NCBI RefSeq assembly: GCF_900143085.1 | Contig: NZ_FRCZ01000011.1 | Span: 1 to 64,000 of the forward strand | Source: Gracilibacillus kekensis | GTDB lineage: Bacteria; Bacillota; Bacilli; Bacillales; Amphibacillaceae | DNA length: 64,000 bases | Reading direction: 5' to 3' | Shown here: in pieces, positions 51,396-59,972 of the stretch | Position numbering within the stretch: position 1 is the first letter of the stretch | How the letters are laid out: every line of letters starts with the position of its first letter | The notes under the pieces: generated by a model | Seen by the model: only the letters and a program-made list of their open reading frames with translations | What the model was told of the DNA's origin: nothing | Databases searched by the model: none | Made by a program: the position numbers and the translations under genes

Positions 51396-51424
51396 ATATT
51401 ACCACAATTGCCTAACAGAGTCAA
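51396..51424 (-). promoter_or_regulatory. Sigma-A promoter (P1) of rpoBC
   Basis: On the minus strand, TTGACT (51419-51424), 17 bp, TAATAT (51396-51401), starting 2 nt past the rsmC stop. It gives rpoB a leader of about 435 nt. Confidence 0.75.
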
Positions 51425-51425
51425 A

Positions 51426-52019
51426 TTATTTTGCAAAAAGAATAAAGTATCCTTTTTCCTTATGGACAACCTCCACAGTTGTAAATAATTCCTCTAATTT
51501 TTTCTTGGCAGATGGAGCACCTTGCTTCTTCTGAATCACCACCCAGAACTCACCTTGAGGCAACAAAGCCTGCTTCGAAGCTTCAAAAATTTGGTGTACT
51601 ACTTGTTTACCTGCTCTAATTGGTGGATTGGTAACAATCGCCGCAAATCTTTCCTCTGAAACATTCGACAATATATCACTCTCTCTAAAAATGACATTCT
51701 CTATTTTATTTTGCTTTTCATTGTTTTTGGCTAAAAATAAAGCCCGCTCATTGATATCCACACCATAGATTTCACGGTTGGTAAAGGAAGCTGCCAGCGC
51801 TAAACTTATCGGACCATAACCACAACCTACATCCAGTAGCGGTCCTGCCAATTCCGGCTCACGAAAAGTTTCAATTAAGACACGTGATCCAAAATCAATA
51901 TCATTTTTAGAGAACACGCCATTATCTGTCGTAAATGTAAGGCGATGACCTCTTAATGTTGAAACTAATGTCTTTGGATCACTCACCACATTTGGACGAT
52001 TAGAGAAATATTGATCCAT
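51426..52019 (-). CDS. rsmC: 16S rRNA guanine-N2 methyltransferase RsmC-like (YbxB)
   Basis: 197 residues; SAM-binding LLDVGCGYGPISLALA, catalytic NPPIRAGK of guanine-N2 methyltransferases, and the C-terminal VIQKKQGAPSAKKKLEELF shared with YbxB. It likely methylates 16S rRNA. The ATG at 52019 is favoured by homology (MDQYFSNRPNV); a GTG three codons upstream is possible, and the ribosome-binding site is weak. Conserved place between rplL and rpoB. Confidence 0.88.
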   Translation of the reverse strand: MDQYFSNRPNVVSDPKTLVSTLRGHRLTFTTDNGVFSKNDIDFGSRVLIETFREPELAGPLLDVGCGYGPISLALAASFTNREIYGVDINERALFLAKNNEKQNKIENVIFRESDILSNVSEERFAAIVTNPPIRAGKQVVHQIFEASKQALLPQGEFWVVIQKKQGAPSAKKKLEELFTTVEVVHKEKGYFILFAK

Positions 52020-52078
52020 AATTACCACTCACTTTCTTAGAAACTCAGATCAACAGAGTTTCCTAACGTTTTAGAAAA

Positions 52079-52349
52079 ACCAGAAAAGCCCACCGGTCCT
52101 TTTAGTAGTAATTTTGAGATGGATAATAGATTTAACACCCGCTACGGCTTACCCACTTCGCTTTCCAAGGGAAAACACCACCGCATAGAAAACACTACGA
52201 AAACTTGTTTGAGTAGATGTTGCACTTGTGCCCGTGGTGAAAGGGAAGTGGACAGCCGAAGCGAAGGATTCATATATACTACATTTCAAAATGACTACTT
52301 TGATAACAAATGCATTGATACCGCGGATTATATACTTTCCTTACTTATA
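52079..52349. repeat. R1 dispersed palindromic element, copy 2 (more complete)
   Basis: About 270 bp. Outer inverted repeats (52104-52121 with 52282-52299, 16 of 18 matching) enclose a core with arms CGCTACGGCTTACCCACTTC and GGGAAGTGGACAGCCGAAGC. The segment GGATTCATATATACTACAT and the edge ATACCGCGGATTATATACTT match copy 1 at 23161-23350. The right edge abuts the rplL terminator T-tract. Confidence 0.85.
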
Positions 52350-52350
52350 A

Positions 52351-52383
52351 AAAAAGCTCGCCATTTGCCATAGCGAGCTTTTT
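52351..52383 (-). terminator. Intrinsic terminator of rplJ-rplL
   Basis: 11-bp stem AAAAAGCTCGC (52351-52361) / GCGAGCTTTTT (52373-52383), with T7 on the minus strand. Repeat R1 starts directly after it. Confidence 0.92.
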
Positions 52384-52398
52384 CGTTATACATGGAGC

Positions 52399-52761
52399 TT
52401 ATTTTAATTCTACAGATGCGCCTGCTTCTTCTAACTTAGATTTCATTTCTTCTGCTTCTTCTTTTTCAACGCCTTCTTTGATTGCTCCAGGAGCATTATC
52501 TACAAGATCTTTAGCGTCTTTAAGTCCAAGACCAGTGATTTCACGCACAGCTTTAACAACTTTGATTTTAGAAGATCCAGCACTTTCAAGTACTACATCA
52601 AATTCAGTTTGTTCTTCTGCTGCTTCTCCACCAGCCGCACCAGCTGCTGCTACAGGAGCTGCTGCAGTTACTCCAAATTCTTCTTCAATTGCTTTTACTA
52701 AGTCGTTTAAATCAAGAACGGACATTTCTTTGATTGCTTCAATAATTTGTTCTTTAGACAT
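52399..52761 (-). CDS. rplL: 50S ribosomal protein L7/L12
   Basis: 120 residues: N-terminal dimerisation helices ([20 protein letters not shown]), an Ala-rich hinge, and the factor-binding C-terminal domain ([20 protein letters not shown]). The ATG at 52761 follows GGAGG by 8 nt; another ATG two codons earlier is too close. Stalk protein that recruits GTPase factors. Confidence 0.98.
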   Translation of the reverse strand: MSKEQIIEAIKEMSVLDLNDLVKAIEEEFGVTAAAPVAAAGAAGGEAAEEQTEFDVVLESAGSSKIKVVKAVREITGLGLKDAKDLVDNAPGAIKEGVEKEEAEEMKSKLEEAGASVELK

Positions 52762-52821
52762 GTTCATTTCCTCCTAATAATATATTATTTTACGAACATA
52801 ATGTGTTTCCAAAAAAGTTCT

Positions 52822-53322
52822 TTACGCACCTTGCTCTTCTTTTTGCTCGGCAACAGCTTTTGTTGCGTAAGCAAAGTTTCGTACTGGCGCTTGAAGTACG
52901 CTGAGTAGCATAGAAACCATTCCTTCGTAGTTTGGAAGGTTTGCAAGTTCTTTGATCTGATCCAATGTTGCAACAGACCCTTCAACCACGCCACCTTTTA
53001 TTTCTAATGCTTCGTGATCTTTCGCAAAGTTATTTAATACTTTTGCAGGTGCCACAATATCGTCTTTACTGAAAGCGATAGCTGTAGGTCCAACCAAAAT
53101 ATCATTTAAATCTGTAAGCTCTGCTTCTTCAACCGCACGGCGAGTCATCGTGTTTTTATACACTTTGAATTCAACACCTGCTTCTCGTAACTGCGAACGC
53201 AATTCCGTAACTTCCGCAACATCAAGCCCTCTGTAATCTACAAGGATGGTTGATTGACTTCCGCGAAATTTCTCTGCAATATCTGATACGATCTGTTTCT
53301 TTTGTTCGATAATCTTTGACAT
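52822..53322 (-). CDS. rplJ: 50S ribosomal protein L10
   Basis: 166 residues; [20 protein letters not shown] start. It anchors L7/L12 dimers to the ribosome and represses its own synthesis by binding the L10 leader upstream. First of the rplJ-rplL operon; AGGAGG precedes ATG. Confidence 0.98.
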   Translation of the reverse strand: MSKIIEQKKQIVSDIAEKFRGSQSTILVDYRGLDVAEVTELRSQLREAGVEFKVYKNTMTRRAVEEAELTDLNDILVGPTAIAFSKDDIVAPAKVLNNFAKDHEALEIKGGVVEGSVATLDQIKELANLPNYEGMVSMLLSVLQAPVRNFAYATKAVAEQKEEQGA

Positions 53323-53329
53323 GATTCCA

Positions 53330-53550
53330 CCTCCTATTACGCGATCATTATACCGCCGAATAAAACAAAAACCTCCAATATCTTAATAGACATGGAGGTT
53401 TATGACTGCACACAGTTCTTCCTTTTTTTTAAAAAAAGAGATTCTGTTATATATCCAGACACACCTCGGCAGGAAATTAAGCTTGTTAAAGCACCTACTG
53501 TCTACGGTATAATGTATAAAATTATCTTTCAAGGTAGTTACCTTGACCCT
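53330..53550 (-). ncRNA. L10 ribosomal protein leader
   Basis: About 220-nt leader upstream of rplJ. On the minus strand it contains GTAGACAGTAGGTGCT, AGCTTAATTTCCTGCCGAGG and a terminator hairpin (ACCTCCA 53371-53377 / TGGAGGT 53393-53399 with T-tract), matching the known Bacilli L10 leader in which L10(L12)4 promotes premature termination. Confidence 0.85.
53366..53401 (-). terminator. Attenuator terminator in the L10 leader
   Basis: A hairpin with arms AACCTCCA and TGGAGGTT is followed by TTTGTTTT on the minus strand, about 50 nt before the rplJ start. It is the regulated terminator of the leader. Confidence 0.8.
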
Positions 53551-53555
53551 TGTGA

Positions 53556-53584
53556 ATTATATTAAAAATTCAAGAAAAAGTCAA
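53556..53584 (-). promoter_or_regulatory. Sigma-A promoter of rplJ-rplL
   Basis: On the minus strand, TTGACT (53579-53584), 17 bp, perfect TATAAT (53556-53561), directly after the rplA stop. Confidence 0.88.
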
Positions 53585-53590
53585 GAGGAA

Positions 53591-54286
53591 TTATTTTGCG
53601 AATGTAGACGAGTCAACTTTTACACCAGGACCCATTGTAGAAGAAACCGCTACGTTACGTAAATAAATACCTTTTGCAGCTTGTGGTTTTGCTTTTACAA
53701 TAGTATCTGCTAATGAATTGAAATTGTCTACAAGTTTGTCAAGATCGAATGATACTTTACCAATTGGCACATGAATATTCGATTGTTTATCAACGCGGTA
53801 TTCTACTTTACCTGCTTTGATTTCCTGAATCGCTTTTTCTACTTCAAATGTTACTGTACCTGTTTTAGGGTTTGGCATAAGACCTTTTGGTCCTAATACA
53901 CGTCCAAGCTTACCTACTTCTGCCATCATGTCAGGAGTAGCAACTACTACATCAAATTCAAACCAACCTTGGTTGATTTTATTGATTAATTCTTGATCCC
54001 CTACATAGTCAGCGCCAGCAGCTTCAGCTTCTTTCGCTTTATCCCCTTTTGCAAATACTAGTACAGTTTGAGTTTTACCAGTTCCGTGTGGTAACACAAG
54101 CGCTCCACGGATTTGCTGGTCAGCTTTCTTAGGGTCTACCCCTAAACGAAAAGCCGCTTCCACTGTTTCATCAAAGTTAGCCGTTGAAGCTTTTTTTACT
54201 AATTCTAATGCTTCTTTTGCTTCGTACGTTTTTGTACGGTCAACAAGTTTTAATGCTTCTTGTTGTTTTTTTGTTTTCTTAGCCAT
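53591..54286 (-). CDS. rplA: 50S ribosomal protein L1
   Basis: 231 residues; GLDP-type motif seen as [20 protein letters not shown] and [15 protein letters not shown]. It forms the mobile stalk that handles the E-site tRNA and acts as a translational repressor. A 163-bp leader separates it from rplK. Confidence 0.98.
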   Translation of the reverse strand: MAKKTKKQQEALKLVDRTKTYEAKEALELVKKASTANFDETVEAAFRLGVDPKKADQQIRGALVLPHGTGKTQTVLVFAKGDKAKEAEAAGADYVGDQELINKINQGWFEFDVVVATPDMMAEVGKLGRVLGPKGLMPNPKTGTVTFEVEKAIQEIKAGKVEYRVDKQSNIHVPIGKVSFDLDKLVDNFNSLADTIVKAKPQAAKGIYLRNVAVSSTMGPGVKVDSSTFAK

Positions 54287-54303
54287 TTTAATTTCCTCCT
54301 TCT

Positions 54304-54329
54304 GTGGTTTTAACGGTTATACCTCCCAC
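54304..54329 (-). promoter_or_regulatory. Possible L1-binding autoregulatory site before rplA
   Basis: On the minus strand, GTGGGAGG, a short segment, then AAAACCAC fold into a stem with an asymmetric loop that resembles the L1 binding site in 23S rRNA and L1-operon leaders. It lies just before the rplA ribosome-binding site. No folding was run. Confidence 0.4.
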
Positions 54330-54384
54330 TTCCAAAAGCGGAACATCATTACCTGTTATTCAAATAAATAACTTTTCAAAGATA

Positions 54385-54424
54385 AAGGTTGCGGGTGATG
54401 AAGCATTCTCCACTACCGCAACCT
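54385..54424 (-). other. Strong hairpin between rplK and rplA
   Basis: AAGGTTGCGG / CCGCAACCTT, a perfect 10-bp stem with a roughly 18-nt loop, about 30 nt after rplK. Only a weak T-rich tail follows (TTTATCTTT), so it may be an attenuator or a processing site that sets the L11:L1 ratio. Confidence 0.5.
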
Positions 54425-54449
54425 TCCGCTTCCCGACAACACTGTGAGA

Positions 54450-54875
54450 TTAGTCTTCGATAACAATACCCATGCTACGTGCAGTACCTTCGACCATACG
54501 CATTGCAGCTTCAACATCAGCAGCATTTAAGTCTGGCATTTTTGTTTCTGCGATTTCTTTTACCTTGTCGCGTTTAAGTGTTGCCACTTTGTTACGATTT
54601 GGTTCACCTGACGCAGTTTCAATACCTGCTGCTTTTTTAAGCAACACTGCTGCTGGTGGAGTTTTTGTAATAAATGTAAATGAACGGTCTTCAAAAACCG
54701 TGATTTCTACTGGAATAATCATGCCAGCTTGATCTTGCGTACGAGCGTTAAACTCTTTACAGAATCCCATAATGTTAACACCTGCTTGACCTAACGCCGG
54801 CCCAACTGGTGGTGCTGGATTCGCTTTTCCTGCTGGAATTTGAAGTTTTACAACTGAATCTACTTTTTTAGCCAC
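54450..54875 (-). CDS. rplK: 50S ribosomal protein L11
   Basis: 141 residues: [20 protein letters not shown], then [15 protein letters not shown]. It binds the GTPase-associated centre and is needed for stringent RelA activation. GTG at 54875 follows AAGGAGG by 8 nt and gives the standard length; the longer frame to 54920 precedes the ribosome-binding site. Confidence 0.98.
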   Translation of the reverse strand: MAKKVDSVVKLQIPAGKANPAPPVGPALGQAGVNIMGFCKEFNARTQDQAGMIIPVEITVFEDRSFTFITKTPPAAVLLKKAAGIETASGEPNRNKVATLKRDKVKEIAETKMPDLNAADVEAAMRMVEGTARSMGIVIED

Positions 54876-54981
54876 GAGACACACCTCCTTAAGTCCGTGA
54901 TGTGGTAATAGGGTACTCACCCTCCCACTCGATTACATATGAATAAAATAACCTTATACTCGAGGCATAAAGAACATAAGA

Positions 54982-55010
54982 ATTTTAGCATTTTATGAAC
55001 AAAAATGCAA
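54982..55010 (-). promoter_or_regulatory. Sigma-A promoter of rplK-rplA
   Basis: On the minus strand, TTGCAT (55005-55010), 17 bp, TAAAAT (54982-54987), between nusG and rplK. Confidence 0.65.
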
Positions 55011-55042
55011 GTGGGTTTCTATTTTTTTAGTCAAAAAAATCG

Positions 55043-55579
55043 TTATGATAGTTTTTTAACCTGGGAGAAGTCCAATTCAACCGGCGTTTCCCGCCCAAAC
55101 ATGTTGACATGCACTTTGACTTTTTGTTTATCTAAATCTATTTTCTCAATCGTACCCGTAAATCCATCAAAAGGTCCGTCGATAACTTCTACCGTTTCTT
55201 TCAATTCAAAATCTACTTCTGTAACAGGTTCATTATAACCCATTCTTTTCAGGATTGTCTCTACTTCTTCTTCAAGTAAAGGTGTTGGCTTAGAACCAGA
55301 TCCCGCAGATCCTACAAATCCTGTAACACCTGGTGTATTACGGACAACATACCAGGAATCATCTGTCATAACCATTTCCGCTAGGACATAACCAGGAAAG
55401 ACCTTTTTCTTTGCAACCTTCTTTTTACCGTTTTTAATCTCTGTTTCTTCATCCTCAGGAACCAATACTCTGAATATTTTATCTTCCATCCCCATAGACT
55501 CTAAACGCTTTTCCAGGTTGGCTTTTACTTTATTCTCATATCCTGAGTATGTATGCACGACATACCATCTTTTTTCCAT
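55043..55579 (-). CDS. nusG: Transcription termination/antitermination protein NusG
   Basis: 178 residues: NGN domain (EKRWYVVHTYSGYENKVKAN) and a C-terminal KOW domain (IDGPFDGFTGTIEKIDLDK). It binds RNA polymerase, affects pausing, and can link to ribosomes. The Shine-Dalgarno GGGAGG is 25 nt from the ATG, with a small hairpin between them (separate entry). A terminator lies between secE and nusG, so expression is probably set separately from secE. Confidence 0.97.
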   Translation of the reverse strand: MEKRWYVVHTYSGYENKVKANLEKRLESMGMEDKIFRVLVPEDEETEIKNGKKKVAKKKVFPGYVLAEMVMTDDSWYVVRNTPGVTGFVGSAGSGSKPTPLLEEEVETILKRMGYNEPVTEVDFELKETVEVIDGPFDGFTGTIEKIDLDKQKVKVHVNMFGRETPVELDFSQVKKLS

Positions 55580-55610
55580 AATATTGAGGGCTTTGTCGCC
55601 CTTCCCTCCC
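55580..55610 (-). promoter_or_regulatory. nusG ribosome-binding site bridged by a hairpin
   Basis: On the minus strand, GGGAGG (55605-55610) is followed by the hairpin AGGGC-GACAAA-GCCCT (55587-55602) and then seven bases before ATG. The linear gap is 25 nt. With the 16-nt hairpin folded, only about 9 nt remain, the ideal spacing. Confidence 0.7.
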
Positions 55611-55650
55611 TTAATTAAACATCTTCAAAATGCACGATTTCTTTGCATTT

Positions 55651-55671
55651 AAAAAACCCGCCAAACGGGTT
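55651..55671 (-). terminator. Terminator between secE and nusG
   Basis: On the minus strand, AACCCG-TTTGG-CGGGTT followed by further Ts (6-bp GC-rich stem, 55655-55671). It would end most rpmG-secE transcripts before nusG. Confidence 0.75.
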
Positions 55672-55716
55672 CTTTGATCACGTATTTAGTTACAGTATAA
55701 CATATATAAGTTCAAA

Positions 55717-55896
55717 TTATTCAAATAACAAATTAAGAAGTTGTGTAATGCCTGTGTCAATGAGTGCGAAAAACACTGTAACGAATGCTACTGTCAGAAT
55801 AACTGTAATTGTATAACGTGTTAGCTCACGACCTCTTGGCCATGAGACCTTTTTCATTTCCCGATTAACATTTTTCAAAAAAGCTACTGGTTTCAC
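55717..55896 (-). CDS. secE: Preprotein translocase subunit SecE
   Basis: 59 residues, the short single-membrane-segment form (VKKVSWP-type motif seen as MKKVSWPRGRELTRYTI). It clamps the SecY channel. GTG at 55896 follows GGAGG by 8 nt; an ATG five codons earlier overlaps that site. Between rpmG and nusG, as usual. Confidence 0.95.
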   Translation of the reverse strand: MKPVAFLKNVNREMKKVSWPRGRELTRYTITVILTVAFVTVFFALIDTGITQLLNLLFE

Positions 55897-55936
55897 AGAA
55901 GGTACCTCCAAACTGTCTTCTAAACTATCGGATAGT

Positions 55937-56083
55937 CTATTTCGTTTCGCGATGAATGGTATGTCGATTGCATCGTTTGCAAAATTTCTTTATTTCAATT
56001 CGATCTGAAATCGATGAATTCTTTTCCGTGTTGTAATTTCGACTTTGACATATTTCGCATGCCAACGCTATTTTTTCACCCAA
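55937..56083 (-). CDS. rpmG: 50S ribosomal protein L33
   Basis: 48 codons read directly from the sequence, starting TTG ([20 protein letters not shown]) and ending TIHRETK. It has the two zinc-binding pairs C-x2-C (CEIC, CKRC) of the C+ form. AGGTGG lies 5 nt upstream. It occupies the sigH-rpmGB-secE position of B. subtilis; other L33 copies may exist outside the window. Confidence 0.93.
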   Translation of the reverse strand: MGEKIALACEICQSRNYNTEKNSSISDRIEIKKFCKRCNRHTIHRETK

Positions 56084-56167
56084 TTTTCCCACCTCGTAAT
56101 TAGGGGTTTACACCTATACTAATGTAGCACGGTTGGTGATGACTGTCAACGCTATCTGATGATTTGG

Positions 56168-56821
56168 TTATGAGATATGGATACCGCTTGCTTCTAAGTA
56201 TTTTTCCAATTTTCGTTTCACGCGTTGCAATGCGTTATCAATCGATTTAGCGTGTCGATTTAATTCAGAAGAGATTTCCTGATAGGTTTTACCCTCTAGA
56301 TATAAGAGCAGCACCTTTCGCTCTAGATTACTTAGCAACTCTGCTAATTTACTTTCCATCTCACCATAACGCTCCCTGTTTACCAGGAGCTCCTGTGGAT
56401 CCATTGCAATCGTTGCTTCTAGAACATCTAACAATGTTCGCTCTGAATCTTCATCATAAATAGGTTTATCCAGTGAAATGTATGAATTCAATGGCATATG
56501 TTTCTGCCTCGTAGCTGTTTTAATCGCAGTAATAATTTGTCTGGTAATACATAATTCCGCAAATCCTCGAAAAGAAGATAGCTTGTCCGCTTGAAAATCC
56601 CGAATTGCCTTATACAATCCAATCATTCCTTCTTGAGCAATATCCTCATGATCAGCTCCTACAAGGAAATAAGTTTTGGCTTTCGCTCGTACAAATGATT
56701 TATATTTGTATATTAAAAATTCGAGCGCTTGTGTGTCACCGTCCTGTACTAGCAATACTAATTCATTATCATCAAAATGCTGAAAGTCAATATCTCTATT
56801 TTCTACTCGCATGGTGGTCAT
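56168..56821 (-). CDS. sigH: RNA polymerase sigma-H factor
   Basis: 217 residues: sigma-70 region 2 (AQEGMIGLYKAIRDFQADKL) and region 4 (LEGKTYQEISSELNRHAKSI). SigH directs early sporulation and stationary-phase transcription. The ATG follows GGGAGG by 7 nt. It has its own sigma-A promoter, which is AbrB-repressed in B. subtilis; an AbrB site cannot be judged here. Confidence 0.97.
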   Translation of the reverse strand: MTTMRVENRDIDFQHFDDNELVLLVQDGDTQALEFLIYKYKSFVRAKAKTYFLVGADHEDIAQEGMIGLYKAIRDFQADKLSSFRGFAELCITRQIITAIKTATRQKHMPLNSYISLDKPIYDEDSERTLLDVLEATIAMDPQELLVNRERYGEMESKLAELLSNLERKVLLLYLEGKTYQEISSELNRHAKSIDNALQRVKRKLEKYLEASGIHIS

Positions 56822-56877
56822 TGGGACTCCTCCCGGCTTAATGCCAAAAATTAGGTATTGCAGACTATAATAGCAAC

Positions 56878-56907
56878 ATTATACAGGAAGCGCTTTAATT
56901 ACGTCAA
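56878..56907 (-). promoter_or_regulatory. Sigma-A promoter of sigH
   Basis: On the minus strand, TTGACG (56902-56907), 18 bp, perfect TATAAT (56878-56883), just past the rae1 stop. Confidence 0.8.
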
Positions 56908-56918
56908 CCGTTCATTTT

Positions 56919-57428
56919 CTATTTATTACCACGTCGCCATTTTTCAAATACTTGTAAGACGGTATCATCTAATGGAATTTTGCTTTTTACTTTTTTTTGT
57001 TGATGTTCTTTAATATCCATTTCTATTTCTCGTTCTATATTTTTCAGTTCTATATCTAACTCTCTTGCCGAAATCCGAAATGCTCCTTGTGCGAAGATAG
57101 TACGTTGTTCTGTATAATCGGATGTGGCAACAAAGACTTTTGTTCGAACGTTTTTGAATTCCTTTACTAACCGCTCAATACACTGATCAGCCGTTTCGTT
57201 TTCTTTCGTAAAAATGACTTCTACTTTATATTGCTGTTGCTTATTTTCTAATCCTCGAACTTCATAAGCATCAAAAACAACAAGTACCTTTCTCCTTCTG
57301 TATGCTTGATATTCTGCCATTTTATCGATGAGCAGGAGTCTCGCCTGCTCTAAATCCGTTTCTTTTAATGCTTGCAGTTCCTCCCATGCTCCTATCATGT
57401 TGTAACCATCTACTAACAATACATCCAT
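56919..57428 (-). CDS. rae1: Ribosome-dependent mRNA endonuclease Rae1 (YacP)
   Basis: 169 residues, an NYN/PIN nuclease: DVLLVDGYNMIGAW with catalytic Asp, VVFDAYEVRG, and FTKENETADQCIERLV with acidic residues. Rae1 cleaves mRNA in the ribosomal A site in B. subtilis. It overlaps the rlmB stop by 1 nt in the cysE-cysS-mrnC-rlmB-rae1 operon. Confidence 0.93.
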   Translation of the reverse strand: MDVLLVDGYNMIGAWEELQALKETDLEQARLLLIDKMAEYQAYRRRKVLVVFDAYEVRGLENKQQQYKVEVIFTKENETADQCIERLVKEFKNVRTKVFVATSDYTEQRTIFAQGAFRISARELDIELKNIEREIEMDIKEHQQKKVKSKIPLDDTVLQVFEKWRRGNK

Positions 57429-58165
57429 TAAGCACCATCTCTTTTTCGCAGAACTTCATACATTAAAAGACTTGCAGCAACAGAGGCATTTAAAGAGGAG
57501 ACAGAGCCTTTCATTGGTAACGAGACTGTCCAATCACAGTTTTTTCTCACCAAGCGACTAATACCTTTTCCTTCATTCCCAATAACTAAAGCTATAGGTA
57601 AAGAACCATCCAATTTCCGATAATCTTCTGTCGCTTCCGCCTCCGTACCTACCACCCATACATTTCGGGACTTTAACTCTTCGATCGTTTGAACAATATT
57701 GGTTACCCTCACCACAGGTATATGTTCAATTGCACCTACCGAGGTTTTTGCTACAGTGGCTGTTAAACCTACCGCTCTTCTTTTTGGAATAATCACACCA
57801 TGTGCCCCTGTTGCATCTGCCGTTCTTAAAATCGAGCCTAAGTTATGAGGATCTTCTATTTCATCTAAGATTAAGAAGAAGGCTTCTTCCTCTTTTTCCG
57901 CAGCTTTTTGAAATAATTGCTCAAGACTTGCATAGTCATAAGCAGCCACCAGTGCCGCGATTCCCTGATGATTACCTTCGACCAACTGATCCAGTTTCTT
58001 CTTGGGTACACGTTGAACGGGGGCGTTATTGGATTTTGCCAATCCCTGTAATTTATTTGCTAATGGCGCATTTAAATTTTCGGTTATATACAATTTCTGA
58101 ACAGATCTGCCTGATTCAAGTGCTTCTATCACCGTATTCTTTCCTATAATCCACTCTCCGCTCAT
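57428..58165 (-). CDS. rlmB: 23S rRNA (guanosine-2'-O-)-methyltransferase RlmB
   Basis: 245 residues, a SPOUT methyltransferase: N-terminal substrate-binding domain (EWIIGKNTVIEALESGRSVQ), LDEIEDPHNLGSILRTADAT, and a knotted C-terminal NEGKGISRLVRKNCD ... SLNASVAASLL. It methylates a conserved guanosine of 23S rRNA. Overlaps the mrnC stop by 4 nt. Confidence 0.95.
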   Translation of the reverse strand: MSGEWIIGKNTVIEALESGRSVQKLYITENLNAPLANKLQGLAKSNNAPVQRVPKKKLDQLVEGNHQGIAALVAAYDYASLEQLFQKAAEKEEEAFFLILDEIEDPHNLGSILRTADATGAHGVIIPKRRAVGLTATVAKTSVGAIEHIPVVRVTNIVQTIEELKSRNVWVVGTEAEATEDYRKLDGSLPIALVIGNEGKGISRLVRKNCDWTVSLPMKGSVSSLNASVAASLLMYEVLRKRDGA

Positions 58166-58569
58166 GCTTGTTCCACTCCTTTCTCTGTTATTTTAATTGC
58201 GCTACGTATTAGCATTTCCAATCTTTCTACTTTATGAGCTAAATACAAATAACCGATTAATGCTTCAAATGCTGTGCTATATCGATAAGCTTGTACACTT
58301 GTGTTTTTAGGGACAGAGCCTGATTTAGCATTCCGTCCCCTTCTCACAATTGCTAATTCCTCTTCTGTGAGAATTTCATCATCGATCCACTGATGAATTA
58401 CTTTTGCCTGGGCCGTTGCTTTCACAAAACTTACTGCATGTTGATGTAATTGTTGCACCTTGACTGTACCTTTATATATAAGATATTCCCTTACATACTT
58501 TTCATAAATGACATCACCCATATAAGCAAGGGCTAAGCTTTTCAATTCTTTTGGATTTTCAATGGTCAT
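58162..58569 (-). CDS. mrnC: Mini-ribonuclease III
   Basis: 135 residues, an RNase III catalytic domain without an RNA-binding domain (ALAYMGDVIYEKYVREYLIY with the catalytic Asp; FEALIGYLYLAHK). It matures 23S rRNA ends with L3. The ATG at 58569 fits GCGAGG at 6 nt; a neighbouring ATG at 58572 overlaps the cysS stop. Confidence 0.95.
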   Translation of the reverse strand: MTIENPKELKSLALAYMGDVIYEKYVREYLIYKGTVKVQQLHQHAVSFVKATAQAKVIHQWIDDEILTEEELAIVRRGRNAKSGSVPKNTSVQAYRYSTAFEALIGYLYLAHKVERLEMLIRSAIKITEKGVEQA

Positions 58570-58571
58570 CA

Positions 58572-59972
58572 TTAGCCTCGCTTCCATCTCGTACCTTGTG
58601 GGGTGTCTTCTAATATAATGTTTTGTGCTTTTAGGTCATCACGAATTTGGTCTGCTAAAGCAAAATCCTTATTTTTTCTTGCTTCGATCCGCTGCTGAAT
58701 TAATGCATCAACCTCATCATCTAATAACGCTTTTTCTTCTGAAATAGGAATCCCTAAAATCTCGAACCAGTTTGTTAAGGTTTGGATATAGGTATCGATT
58801 ACTTCTGTATGTGTTTGGTCGCCATTTAAATATACATTTGCTTCTTTGACTAGATCAAAAATAACTGCGATTGCATTGGCCGTATTGAAATCATCGTCCA
58901 TTTCTTTTTCAAATTGTTGCTTTAACTCGTCAATCTTAGTTAGCCATTTCTGATTATCATTTGCTAAGTTCACACTTGCTTCTCGGCGGTGCTCTAAATT
59001 GATTAAAGCATTTTCTACTCGATCATAACTATTTTTTGCACTTTCTAAAAGTGTGTCACTAAAGTTAATAGGGTGACGATAATGAACACTTAGCATGAAA
59101 AACCGTACTACTTTCGGATCGTGTTTTTTGATCAAATCATGCGCTAACACAAAATTGCCAAGTGATTTCGACATTTTCTCATTATCAATATTAATATAGC
59201 CGTTATGCATCCAATAATTAGCAAACGAAGTACCATTTCCTGCTTCAGATTGTGCAATTTCGTTCTCGTGGTGAGGGAACGCTAAGTCTTGCCCACCCGC
59301 ATGTATATCGATGGTCTCTCCTAAATATTTTTTTGCCATTGCTGAACATTCGATATGCCAACCTGGACGGCCTTCTCCCCACGGGGATGCCCAAGCAATT
59401 TCTCCATCTTTTGTCTGCTTCCATAGAGCAAAGTCTAAAGGATCTTGTTTTTTCTCTCCCACTTGGATACGTGCTCCAGATCTTAATTCATCGATGGATT
59501 GATGAGACAATTTCCCATATTGATCAAACGATCTTGTTTTGAAATAAACATCTCCTTCTGCTTCATATGCATGACCTTTGTCAATTAATGTTGCAATAAA
59601 AGAAATAATGTCGTCCATCGTTTCGGTTACTCTTGGATGATGAACCGCTTCTTTTACCCCAAGTGCTCCTACGTCCTCTTTGTATGCTTTTATAAATCGG
59701 TCGGAAATTGTCGGAACTTCTTCTCCCAGCTCTTTTGCTGCTTTAATTAATTTATCATCGACATCCGTAAAATTTAATACATAGTCTACTTGATATCCTT
59801 TGTACTCAAAATACCTTCTCACCGTATCGAAAACAATAGCGGGACGGGCATTACCGATATGAATATAGTTATATACCGTCGGACCACAAACATACATTTT
59901 GACAAGGTCCTTCTCTAGCGGTTTAAACGTTTCTTTTTTTCTTGTCAATGTATTGTAAATACTAATTGTCAC
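58572..59972 (-). CDS. cysS: Cysteinyl-tRNA synthetase
   Basis: 466 residues; class I motifs HIGNA (as [12 protein letters not shown]) and KMSKS ([10 protein letters not shown]), with zinc Cys in [11 protein letters not shown] and [11 protein letters not shown]. It charges tRNA-Cys. It overlaps the end of cysE by 11 nt; both are under the upstream T-box, which reads Cys-tRNA charging. Confidence 0.98.
   Translation of the reverse strand: MTISIYNTLTRKKETFKPLEKDLVKMYVCGPTVYNYIHIGNARPAIVFDTVRRYFEYKGYQVDYVLNFTDVDDKLIKAAKELGEEVPTISDRFIKAYKEDVGALGVKEAVHHPRVTETMDDIISFIATLIDKGHAYEAEGDVYFKTRSFDQYGKLSHQSIDELRSGARIQVGEKKQDPLDFALWKQTKDGEIAWASPWGEGRPGWHIECSAMAKKYLGETIDIHAGGQDLAFPHHENEIAQSEAGNGTSFANYWMHNGYINIDNEKMSKSLGNFVLAHDLIKKHDPKVVRFFMLSVHYRHPINFSDTLLESAKNSYDRVENALINLEHRREASVNLANDNQKWLTKIDELKQQFEKEMDDDFNTANAIAVIFDLVKEANVYLNGDQTHTEVIDTYIQTLTNWFEILGIPISEEKALLDDEVDALIQQRIEARKNKDFALADQIRDDLKAQNIILEDTPQGTRWKRG

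Noticed and set aside
52119-52373. 84-codon plus-strand frame after rplL
   Set aside because: Entirely within repeat R1 and the terminator; the Cys/Arg-rich translation is that of a palindrome, not a gene.
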